Of a DNA stretch of 64,000 nucleotides, positions 46,175 through 56,635 are shown piece by piece. The notes below the pieces were generated by a model that had not been told where the DNA came from, did not search any database, and worked only from the letters and a program-made list of their open reading frames with translations. A program made the position numbers and the translations under genes. The stretch's first letter is position 1, and each line of letters opens with the position of its first letter. Source of the stretch: Acholoe squamosa (taxonomy: Eukaryota; Annelida; Polychaeta; Phyllodocida; Polynoidae); the NCBI GenBank assembly GCA_949317995.1, contig OX439039.1, positions 13,445,282 to 13,509,281 of the forward strand. The letters are read 5' to 3'.

Positions 46175-48596
46175 ATAGTGGACGTGAAGATGGTGATGGC
46201 CCTCATTAATGTAATAACAGTAACCGTGTTAGATGAGAGTTAGGGTCGTGGCAGCCTGCGGTACGGGCGGCGACACCTCCGGCTCCTCCTTACTGTACGC
46301 ACCATACTGCCTCCAGTGTCTCCTTATACTCTTACCTTATAGGTACCCAACCTTTTTGTGAACACAATGGCTTCAATGCCCGAGAATTTTATATATGCAT
46401 CTCATTTCTACATGAAAGCCACATCCAGACTACCGGGTAACAGGCCTACCCTATATATAACGGTATATAGGATCTGATTTATCTCTATATATACCATTAA
46501 GTAACAAAGTTCAAATGATATACCCTAAAAGAGATATTGACATAGGTCAAGTTACCGGCGGGCTAAGACAGCTCAAGATGATCAAATTGTGTGATGCCAC
46601 AGTATCCTCCCATTGCCATTGGCCATTTGGCCAGTAGAATATTTGAAAATAAACAGCTATATACTAGACTACTGGCCCGGTTGGCCAAAGGCCCAAAATA
46701 TAAGTATCTAGCCCTGTGGTATATGTGGAAATGTCTTTTTCCCCCCAATCCATAAGCAGTACAGTTGGTGTATGTTTATGAACGGAAATATACATGAGGC
46801 ACCAGTCGTGTCCATGACGACACATACTACTTTCTCTGACAGTGACCAGGGTCGGCCAGGTGTGACGGACGACCTGATGGTACATCTGTACTTTACACAC
46901 TAGTCATTTTAAGATCAATGTTCATAAAAAAAAAAAGAAGAAAAAAAAAAGATGATGAATGACTACTGCAAAACCCTGGGTAAAAATGTGACTTTTCATA
47001 CCTACTCTGGCTTGGAGTCTTTCTTAATTAACTTAGGGTGTGACTTAAACATTGGATTTTGACACTGTAGAATTTTTGACACTGTAATCTGTCCCATGTA
47101 CGACGCGCATCTTATACGCTGATCTGAGCCCTCCTGCGCCTTAAAGAATCACCCCAAAGCCATGGTACGTCTTATAGGCGGGGCTTCATGCCATTCAACC
47201 CCCCCCCCCCAACTTTTAATTTCACTCCCATCTTCTCCTTTTATCCAGTGTTTCACCCATTTATCCTCCCTCCTGCTGTATCCTTTGACTACCCACCACC
47301 CACGTCCGTCCGGCTTGCCGTGCTGGTGGTGGCCATGTTTATGTAATATTCATCTTGTGTCATCAATACTCGACCCCTGCACACACAGAGTTATGCCCCC
47401 CCCCCAACACACACACACACACACTTCCTGCACAGGAGTATGTAGCCCCACACCGGTGGCACCAGCGGTCAGGTGACCAGTGTATACAGTCACCATGGTG
47501 ACCATGTGTGGTGATCACATGACAGCTAATGCTGGCTCGGGAAGAGTTGTGCACTGAAATACAGGTACTCCGTGAGACTGAGTATAAGGCACACCCTGAG
47601 TCTAGGTAAATCCTACAAGGCGGCTCATTTTTAAGCACTACTACAGTGGCCTCTGTAAGTGCGCTGTCGTTAAAAGATTTCGATCAGCCTCGACCCCCGC
47701 CCCTTATTCAAGACTTAATTGATAGTGTATTCGTTCTTTAATTTCCATTGTACTTTACTGACTGGTGCTTATTCAAGAACGGCGCTCATTCAAAGATCAC
47801 AAGCTTAAACAGGCCACTACTGTATTCCATGTTAATCTTTCCACGCCTAAACCAGCAAAATCCAAGAATCGTATGTTCACGTTGGCTATTCCGAAGTTTG
47901 GGGTACAGGTTACCATATTTGACCTAATAAGCGCCCATGGTGCTTAGAAAATAACTGCCTCCAAAATCGTGAAAACTAGGTCTCTTTCTAGTCTGTGAAA
48001 TGCTCAGTTGAATACTGTAAACGCATATGTGAGTAACACACAAGGTTTCAGGGTAGCGAGGTTTTCAGATTGGAGAGGGAACAACAGTGAACGGGGTAAT
48101 TAGCAGAGGCTGACTTGGGTCAGAGCGCGAGCTCATTTCCTGATGCAGATCAATCCTCGTTAGAGACTGATTGCTCAGACTTTGGCGAGTTCCTTGGGAC
48201 TACCGATATACCTCCATGAGCTGCCTATATTCAAAGATAATCCTTTACAATCTTGTCGCAATTGGTTAGCATAAATTTCGGGCAAGTTTTCACAAAAATT
48301 TCAGTGCAGTGCACTAAAAATAATCATGGCTAATCATGAGGGCAATAACCGTAAGCATGTTTGGGACCATTTGTTACATAAAGTAAAAGAATTCTGCAGT
48401 GGTTTATCTGATCGGTTGATAATGCATCCCACTTCTGCCCTATAGGTTTCTAGGCCCATGGTCAGTGGATCCTTTGTTTTGAATTTTGCTGGTTCTAAAA
48501 GTTGCAAAATACTGATAAGACATCATGGTTTGATGGGTATTTATAATGTTGTCCCTGATAACAACCACTTCCAGGGACAAGCTGGTTCCACCTTAT
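46175..48596. other. Non-coding stretch with relics of TACCGTA-like repeats
   Basis: Relics: about 46600-46715 (TTGGCCATTTGGCCAGTAG, resembling the 23.5-kb element), 47085-47180 (CTTATACG units) and 47650-47945 (CTTATTCAAG, AATAAGCGCCC). There is a purine-only A/G tract near 46925. No gene was recognised. Confidence 0.45.
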
Positions 48597-49255
48597 CAGC
48601 TCTATGCATGGCTTTACAGTACTTTGGTATGTAATAACCTGGTGTCCAGGTATCCACTATACAGTCTATGCATGGCTTTCCAGTACTTTGGTATGAAATA
48701 ACCTGGTGTCCAGGTATCCACTATACAGTCTATGCATGGCTTTACAGTACTTTGGTATGTAATAACCTGGTGTCCAGGTATCCACTATACAGTCTATGCA
48801 TGGCTTTCCAGTACTTTGGTATGAAATAACCTGGTGTCCAGGTATCCACTATACAGTCTATGCATGGCTTTACAGTACTTTGGTATGTAATAACCTGGTG
48901 TCCAGGTATCCACTATACAGTCTATGCATGGCTTTACAGTACTTTGGTATGTAATAACCTGGTGTCCAGGTATCCACTATACAGTCTATGCATGGCTTTA
49001 CAGTACTTTGGTATATAATAACCTGGTGTCCAGGTATCCACTATCAGGGATGAAAGTCTTCAGGGAATTCCCTGATTTCAGGGATTTTGAAGTTCCAGGG
49101 CCCTATACATTCATATAGAAACCCATGTTTTTTGGGCGAATATTGGACCATTTCAGGGATTTTCATGCTCCGTGACTTTCATCCCTGCACTATACAGTCT
49201 ATGCATGGCTTTACAGTACTTTGGTATGTAATAACCTGGTGTCCAGGTATCCACT
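48597..49255. repeat. 64-bp tandem repeat array, about eight units
   Basis: The unit starts ACAGTCTATGCATGGCTTTA and includes ACCTGGTGTCCAGGTATCC. Starts fall at 48661, 48725, 48789, 48853, 48917 and 48981, with a partial first unit from about 48602 and a last unit after the inserted MITE. Two variants (TTTAC...TATGTAAT and TTTCC...TATGAAAT) alternate over the first five units. Each unit contains the small palindrome CCTGGTGTCCAGG. Confidence 0.95.
49045..49187. mobile_element. 143-bp CAGGGATGAAAGTC MITE inserted in the tandem array
   Basis: CAGGGATGAAAGTC to GACTTTCATCCCTG. The uninterrupted array reads CCACTATACAG; here CACTAT is present on both sides (49039-49044 and 49188-49193), proving a 6-bp duplication by direct comparison with the empty site in neighbouring units. 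Confidence 0.97.
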
Positions 49256-51680
49256 TCACACGAAGGTCAGTCCGTGGGACGTTCGTTGCCATTGGGTGAT
49301 GAGTAGCTTGGTCCATGGCCGCGAGTCGCTCTGTATTGATGATATTGATGTGGAGATTAGGGGTAAGAGGCAGGGAGGTAACTCAGTCGCTGACCTACTC
49401 ACTCAGTCACATGGGAGCACAACTCTCAATGTCAGGTCAGGGATTTACCCATTACCCAATGTAAAACCTTGCTTGCACATAAGACATAAACCTGATACTT
49501 TTTTAATGTCTGGCTATAGGACCTCTCTCAACTCTGGGTATGGCTCGTACTAAAGTACTCAAGCCCAATGTGCAACTTTTACAATTGGTCGTTAGTACTA
49601 GTGTGGATTATACACTGGTGAAGCCAGTTACCATCGGTTATCACTGATAACACTTATCAGATGGGTACCACCTGCCACCCAAGAGGCCCGCAGTGAATAG
49701 TTGATATAATTTCATTGGCTGATAATTAATCCCGCTAAGTCAGTAAAGGTGATGAATCTTTCACCTTGAGACATGAATCAGCTATGTGCAGTACAATGAG
49801 ACGACCGGTTACTCAGTATATCCCAAAGCGGCTATCCTATCATGGTTGCACATTAACAATATACAATGTAGGCAGACCAGCATGGTATCGTGATGTCTGT
49901 TAATACCTGGGGAACAGGTGAGTTGTGGAAACCTGTAGAACAGGTAAACAGAACAACTTCTTAATTTGATAATGTTGGACATCATTGTAGCAGATAAAGC
50001 TATGGGCAATAATTGGGGATACATGGGTGAAATTGAGGTACTAATGTAGGGTGGGGGGGGGGGCAAATGTATGGGTGATAATAGGGGACTAATGTAGGGG
50101 TGTGATGATAGGTGAACAAATACATGTATATGGGTGATAATAGAGGTACATGCTTAATGTGATGTAAGCATTGTACCTTTTCAAAATTTTCAGCAATTCC
50201 CCATTTTTCCCATTCCATCTTATTTTTTAGTAAGAAATATCCTCTCAAAATTATCAGGCATGTTCGTGATAAATAACGGGATTATTTTATGGTAAAAGCA
50301 GGGAACAGGCGAACATCGCCAAGAGCAAAAGCAGGGCTACCTGATATTTACAGAGTGGAGTGGTTAGGATTACTGGGAGGGGAATCACCATGGCCTGATC
50401 CATCCCCACGGCCGCTGACACAGTCCCGCTAATGCACATTGATTCCTACTCACGTCCCGAACTAGTCCCAGCTATCTTCTCTGCCACACATACATACCCC
50501 TATAAATCCTCATTCTTTAGGCCTGGAAGCCAAGAAGGTGCTGGCTCAACATTATGTATGCATAAAAGGAAGATTAAATGAAATAAAAAATGGGAGAGAT
50601 AGAGGAGGCTGGCAAATACTGTAATACCTCATGTATATGTTGCACCGTAAAGAAAGACCCTTTGTGCGTCTTATAGAATGAGCCAAAGTTGCAGGTGCAT
50701 GTTTATAAGCAAGGATTTTGCATTAAGGATGCTATCAACCTGCCCAAATTGTGACCCCAAGTGAACCTTAACGGTGTGCACCTTATGTGGTACCGGGTAG
50801 TTGTTTAAATCTGAGAACAAGGAATTAGGGAGTTAAAAAGAGAGCTTGACTAATAATAGGAGGATAGAGCACACCTAAAGAAGGAGACAGGTAGAAAAGA
50901 ACTCGGGAAGACCTTAGCAGCAAAACAGAAGCCACACCACTGCTACCTGTGAGCCACTGACATCATATTTATGTGTCTTCGAATGGGGCGGTCATGTCCC
51001 AGCCAAGCTACTTCCTCGGCCAGAGCTGGAGGGTTTCAGATTTGAAAATTCGGTACAAGAATTGAGCTTGTGGGGAGGAAAACCTGAATGAAACAAAACC
51101 TTTCAGGACAGCCACAAATACCAACACGCTAAGCGCATCATGATAAGTTAGAGCATCTTGCACCAATTAGTCATCATGATGCATTAAGGCAGCCCTCAGC
51201 CATGGGGAATTGAATTATGTCAAACCTTTGGGGTTGACACTCGCAAAAGCTCTAAATTTGGTGCATGATGCCAACGGGTCTAATAGGGCTTTGGTGCACA
51301 ATGTGTGTATGTGTGCACCTTGTGTGTGGGTGTGGGTGTGGTCCCAGCAGTGATAAGCTCCTCTCTTCTACCCTGCAAAGAACATAGGGGAACGGTCCCC
51401 CCCCCCCCACACACACACACACACAATACACAGTGAGGAGCAGGTTTAAGGAGGGGAGCAGCTCAGGGAGTGGGACGACGAGTCACTCAGTCACCAAGCG
51501 AGCAGCACCGAGCACAGGTCACGGAGAAGTCTCCCTCACGGAGACAACTGTTGCTGTGAAGATAGCTTATACAGAGATGCTCCGCCAGTCCCTATGGCAA
51601 CAAACCCAGCTGTAGGCAACAGCCTGGGTGGATTATATCTCACTTAATCTCAAGAGAGCAGAAGCCCTAAAATCATCAAC
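49256..51680. other. Non-coding stretch
   Basis: No supported gene. Simple GGGTGATAATAGGGG-type repeats occur at about 50030-50150, a relic of the TGCATCATGCCAACGGG family at about 51120-51310, and C/CA runs near 51395. Confidence 0.45.
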
Positions 51681-51686
51681 TCAATA

Positions 51687-52677
51687 CAGTCAACCCTTGC
51701 TTCCTCAGATATGGAAAATGCAAGGAAAAATGTCTGAGGGAGCAAATTATCTGAGGAATTAAGTCAAAATATAATAGCAAATATAGAGGTACCGTAATCT
51801 CCCGCGTAGAAGGCGCAGCTCGCGTAGAAGGCGCACCCCCAACTCAGAGAATGGCTTTTCACGTAGAAGGCGCACGTACCTCTTCTGGATCGACTCCTGG
51901 AAAACCCCGCGTATAAGGCGCCCCCCCCAACTCACAGGGGGGCTGTTTCGCGTAGAAGGCGCCCCCCTCCCCACCCCCCCCCCCCCCCCACCCTCACTAT
52001 TGTACACCTCCCGGTCTGTCGCGGTGCTGGCTCTATGAGTTCAAGCTGTCATCGGCGTATGGTGGGCCTTATCCCCGGCGAGCGCGTCGACACCTCCCGG
52101 TCTGCCGCGGCGCTAGCGCTATGAGTTCAAGCTGTCACCGGCACATGGTCGGCGTCAAACCCGCCGAGCAAATGTACAGCGACCGGGCTGCCGCGCTTGG
52201 CGCTATGAGTTCAAGCTGTCATCGGCGTATGGTGGGCCTTATCCCCGGCGAGCGCGTCGACACCTCCCGGTCTGCCGCGGCGCTAGCGCTATGAGTCGAT
52301 GCTGTCATCGGCCCACGTGTTCCCTACACCCCGGCAAGCCACACCGCATTGTCAACCTGTTGAGTCTATGCTGTCATCGGCACACGGTCGGCTTGAACCC
52401 GCCAAGCGCGTTGACACCTCCCGGTCTGCCGCGGTGCTGGCGCTATGAGTTCAAGCTGTCATCGGCGCATTTTCCCAAATGAGATGTTGGAAAAACCCGC
52501 GTATAAGGCGCACCCCAAACTCAAGGCAATTTACCTCCCGCGTATAAGACCCAGCAGCATTTTGTTTGGCGTAGAAGACGCGCCTTCTACGCGGGAGATT
52601 ACGGTAGTTCCAGATTTTCTGTCTGAGGTAATGAGGGATCTGAGGAATCAAAGGGTCGAGGAAGTGAGGCTTGACTG
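51687..52677. mobile_element. TA-flanked MITE (CAGTCAACCCTTGCTTCCTC) split by a TACCGTA element
   Basis: CAGTCAACCCTTGCTTCCTC at the left and GAAGTGAGGCTTGACTG at the right, with TA on both sides. Subterminal TCTGAGG words on both sides. Without the inserted element it is about 170 bp, typical of a Tc1/mariner/pogo-like MITE. Confidence 0.75.
51790..52606. mobile_element. 817-bp TACCGTA element carrying a six-unit tandem array (copy 2)
   Basis: Reverse-oriented relative of 31215-32054. The segment ending GATGTTGGAAAAACCCGCG and the outer family ends match in reverse complement. TATGAGTTCAAGCTGTCATC-type starts recur at about 52035, 52121, 52206, 52292, 52363 and 52446. Two of the units (52292 and 52363) have diverged. 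Confidence 0.9.
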
Positions 52678-52766
52678 TATGTGGTCGAGTATTGCCCCTG
52701 GTATTGCTATAGGCGAATGAGAATCCTCTGCATCATCTTCATATTACCTGCTTGGGTAGTTTTGGG

Positions 52767-52933
52767 GAGTGAGTGAGTGAGTGAGTGAGTGAATGAATGA
52801 GTGAGTGATGGTTGCTGAACTGATTGATGAATATGTGTCTGTGTTCGCTCATATGTGTACCCAACACACTAGAAGGGACATAGAAGATGAGAAAAGCACC
52901 CCTTAAGATGGGCTAGGGAAGGTGCCCTCCCCC
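52767..52933 (-). mobile_element. Degenerate SINE copy, reverse orientation
   Basis: Starts with GTGAGTGAGTGA repeats. It then has CATATGTGTACCCAACACA and AGATGGGCTAGGG in the positions expected from the 45.9-kb copy, with a diverged middle. No target duplication is visible. Confidence 0.6.
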
Positions 52934-54340
52934 CCTAGCCACAACACAATAGGAGGTGACAAGTTTTCATTTGACACATTTTATATAACATAATCGAAAA
53001 GAATCTAATCTAGGTCTGTTTTAAGATACAACCCAGGTATTTGCCACACCTTTTCATTTCATTGATTTACCCTGCGTCACCCTAGTTGCCCACATGTTCA
53101 ACTTATGTGTGACAGTACACTAGTAGATAGTGTCAACGAGGTAAGTCTGTGGGGAAGAGTCACTGTCAATATGATATAACTGTGTGACATCACTGACTGA
53201 ATCCCAGACAGTTACCTAACACAGGATCAATACCATTGTGGCTTGTCACAGTGGGTATTGCTAGGTATTGAGGGCATCTCAAGCTCCAGCTACCCATGTA
53301 GGCTGTAGAGTCTCAGTGATTTACCGGTACCTGCTGATTACATAGGAGTAATGGTTAGATGGTCTAAACCCCCCCCCCCCCCCCAATCCCCTTCCCCTGA
53401 CATACACACCTAGAGTAGCACACCTTGTACCACTGGTTGTCATGGTAACGGACGTGTGGCGCCACCTGCCGAGACGCCCTGACCTTGACACTGTGTATGT
53501 TACCATGGTAATGAATGATCCCCACCCCTCAGGACAACCTACAGACTTGCCTCTCCCGTCCTGCTGCACAAATAAGGCTGCACCTATGTATTGAAGGCCA
53601 AGACTGCACTGACACCATATTGTAGGAGATTCCCTGTACAGAGAGGAGACTTTTCCCGATATTTTTCTCCAGAAATGGGCAGAATTGTTGTCCTGGCTAG
53701 AAAATTGATAAATTACATCCTTTTGATCATTGGATTATTATGATAACTTTATGCGATTTTATAAGCGCCTACCCCCGAGTAAGCGCCCACCCCAGTCCTG
53801 CGTTGTCATCTTAGTCACTGCTAGGACCTTTACCTAAGTAGAGAAGGTTTCTGTACAAAGAAGCTCTCCCCGCCCCATTCTCCCACCTTGGTAATAGTCA
53901 TGGGAGGTGGGGGACTTAGGAAGGGTCTTTGAGGTTCCTTTGGTTGGCGCCAGGGGGTGCAAGGCGGGGAAAGAGCGGAAGTGGAATTAGCACTGTCTCT
54001 CCTCGCCTGGGTCCCTGCCTATGCAAAAATCGTGCTCATTGTGTCAGGGGCACTGGGGGGACAGGGCGTGAAGGAATCAAGCTGTTTCAAAGGGGTAGGG
54101 ATGAGGGGAAGTGAACCAGGCTCGAAGAAGCGCAAAAGCTCTGAGGAGAGTGGAGGGGGCACTCTGCCTCGGTTTGGGTACATACTATGGTAGTAAGGGG
54201 TCTCAGCATGGGCAGGGGACATAGGAAGGAACATGGTGGCGAACTCTGCCGTATAGCCATGCAGTATTGGCCAGTCTACAGCCCCCAGCCAGGTAGGTGT
54301 GACTGTGTAAATGGGATCAGAGGCGCTCAATGAATCTTTG
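52934..54340. other. Non-coding stretch
   Basis: No supported gene. A long C run near 53370 and a fragment TAAGCGCCTACCCCCGAGTA near 53761 of the TAAGCGCC repeat group. Confidence 0.4.
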
Positions 54341-54344
54341 TGGG

Positions 54345-54645
54345 GTGGGGGATGCTCTAATCATAGTAAATGGTGTGTGGAGAAGCTTTATGATAGAATA
54401 AGATGTGGGCAGATGCCCCATGGTTGTACAGGATGTGGGCAGATACTCTATGATAGTATAGGGTGTAGGGAGATGCTCTATGATAGTAAAGGGTGTAGGG
54501 GGATGCTCTATGCTAGTGTAGGGGGATGCTCTATGATAGTAAATGGTGTAGGGAGATGTACTTTGATAGTATAGGGTGTGTGGAGATGACCTATGATAGT
54601 ATGGGGTGTAGGGAGATGCACTATGATAGTGTAGGGGGATGAACA
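54345..54645. repeat. Minisatellite, ~25-36-bp units
   Basis: Units of the form GATGCTCTATGATAGTA plus AGGGTGTAGGGA repeat about nine times with variable length. Open frames on both strands through it are by-products of the periodicity. Confidence 0.8.
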
Positions 54646-54773
54646 AGCCAAGCTGAGATAGGATATGACACAGTAATGGTACTAACTCCACTTTACGATA
54701 TCCTCTCACTGACCTTAACCTGGGGTCATGACCTTGATTAGGTCACTATGGCGCTACGAGCCGCCCATGTATC

Positions 54774-54893
54774 ATTGGATGCGTGAAGGATGTGTATTTG
54801 GGGATGGTGATGTGTGAGTGTGTGGGGTGGAGTTGGATGCGTGAAGGGTGTGTATTTGGGGATGGTGATGTGTGAGTGTGTGGGGTGGAGTTC
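54774..54893. repeat. Two-copy 58-bp tandem duplication
   Basis: TTGGATGCGTGAAGGATGTG and onward is repeated once, nearly identical, ending GTGTGGGGTGGAGTT in both. Confidence 0.85.
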
Positions 54894-55250
54894 CATGTGT
54901 TGAGTATAGGACTCCAGAGGTGACCTTTGACTCCATGAGGTGACGTCCTTGACCCTCAGGCAGGTAAAAGACTGTCCAATTTGCCCAGGCCTGTCCTAGG
55001 AAAAACGAACTAGGCCTAGGGCCACATAGCGTGCAGAAGTACCCCATACTGTTTCTGATAATGGAGCAGGTAAGGTTCTAGGAAAGGGTAGGGATTCCGA
55101 TGGAAGTATTCAGGGGTTTGTTTCCCTTAGTCTTTGATAAGACGCGACTGGTATGACAGGATAAATGAGCATTGGAAACCTTATGCCAGTTTGGGCGAAA
55201 TTTATTTAATTTTTTCTACAGTCTTGGAACAGTCTGCTTTGCCATAGAAT

Positions 55251-55383
55251 CAGAGATGCCACTTTTCCTAACTTTTTAGGAATTCCGAATTTTTTATTTC
55301 CATTTCTATAGGTATTTCCTATTGTGAATTGTGAAAATTATGAGGATTTCCGATTTTTTGGGGATCAGTGAGTGGCATCCCTG
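55251..55383. mobile_element. 133-bp MITE, CAGAGATGCC ends, 7-bp direct flanks
   Basis: CAGAGATGCCAC at the left and GTGGCATCCCTG at the right. ATAGAAT is present at 55244-55250 and 55384-55390. Related to 462-603 (GCCAC/GTGG and GTGAGTGGCATC-like words). Confidence 0.82.
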
Positions 55384-56339
55384 ATAGAATAGATGTTCCT
55401 ATGATGCCACACCAATGATTGAAATCGTTTGGAATATGCGGCTTATACGATACACAGGGTATTTGTCAGTAGGTTGAATGTATTAAAGATGTCGTCCTTT
55501 GAGGATACATCAGGCGTTGTTGTACTCAGATGCTTGGTTGTAACCTGGGTGTGGACTTAATGCGACATATACATGTACTCAAACACCAACGTGTACTTTG
55601 TATCTCTGATAATAACACAATCATAGGAGAAATGAGGGGGCTACTAAAGAGACAGGCATATTGATGGTGAGGGTGTGTCCGATATAATCATTTTTCAAAC
55701 AAAAAGAAAAACGGTAATGAGAGAGGCTTCTATATCCAATGTGGGTGGCTTCACTTGTAAAGTGATGTTTTTTTTCGGGTACTAACTTCTTACTAGGGCA
55801 AATTTTCAGTCCCCATCCATTTAGGTTTCATACCTAGGCCTATCCCATTCTTTATACTTTGTTTTGCGAATCTCTCCCCCGACTAAGGGAAAACCATAAA
55901 TACTTCCATCAAAATCCCTACCCTTACACGGTAAAATTTACAGAAGATTCCAATAAGACACTGGTTTATCCAATAAAAAAAAAAATTGGAGGGGGGGGGG
56001 GGATTTGATGATACTTGGGATGGTATGAATGCACTAGATAAGACAGGAAGAGGAAATATCCTATGTACTATCACAGTTATGAGTCTGCTCAAATACTGAT
56101 AATCCTACATAAAAGCCGCGGCTTTCCTGGGACTAAAGGCTTCCTGCAGCTAAAGACAGGGTGCTGCTTAAAGTATACGCAGGTAGAACAGCATCAATTT
56201 TCAAGCCCTTATACATGCACGGCTTACGTTATTTTCTTGAAGCTATGGTGCAGCATATGCACAGAAATTTACTGTTAGTATTGAGAATATACATATGATA
56301 TATCCGCCCTCTTCCTAAAAAAAAAAAAGTCCAGTCTCA

Positions 56340-56607
56340 GTTCCTTCTTGAGGTTGCCTCCCTCACTGAGTCGTGGCGGGAATTTGTGCACACGGCCCGC
56401 AGCAGCAGCGCTGAGCGGCGTCTACCCGGCATGCACCGCGGCCTGTCACGTGGTACACACAGGTAGCAGAGCGCGGCGTCCGTCTCAGTGAGTGGAGAGC
56501 AGAGAGGAGACAGAAAGACCGTCCTAACCGTCCATCCCTTCCCTACAACACCACCCCAACCCGCCCTACAACTACACTCCTATATCTAAAACTGTAACTA
56601 CAAGTAT
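56340..56607 (+). promoter_or_regulatory. CpG-rich promoter-like block before candidate exon C
   Basis: 56370-56500 is GC- and CpG-rich against an AT-rich background, with repeated CGC/GCG words, CACGTG (an E-box) at 56447-56452 and purine-rich sequence at 56495-56520. It runs into a C-rich leader and the ATG at 56608. Composition and position suggest a TATA-less promoter and 5' UTR. Confidence 0.5.
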
Positions 56608-56635
56608 ATGGACGCCAGCATGGACTCTCCCTCAG
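56608..56635 (+). CDS. Candidate alternative first coding exon C (MDASMDSPS)
   Basis: ATGGACGCCAGCATGGACTC... reads MDASMDSPS and stops at donor TCAG|gtaggt, leaving a phase-1 G like exons A and B. It follows the best promoter-like block in the window. No downstream coding exon is seen before 64000, so the gene body should be to the right and the intron at least 7 kb long. No family can be named from nine residues. Confidence 0.5.

Noticed and set aside
51433..51615. 60-codon Ser/Thr-rich frame as a small gene
   Set aside because: No splice or promoter support, and its start lies in GAGCAGCTC-type repetitive sequence also seen at 41.7 kb.
54317..54709. 130-codon minus-strand frame rich in Tyr/Pro/Thr
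   Set aside because: It is the translation of the 54.3-kb minisatellite and has its periodicity.
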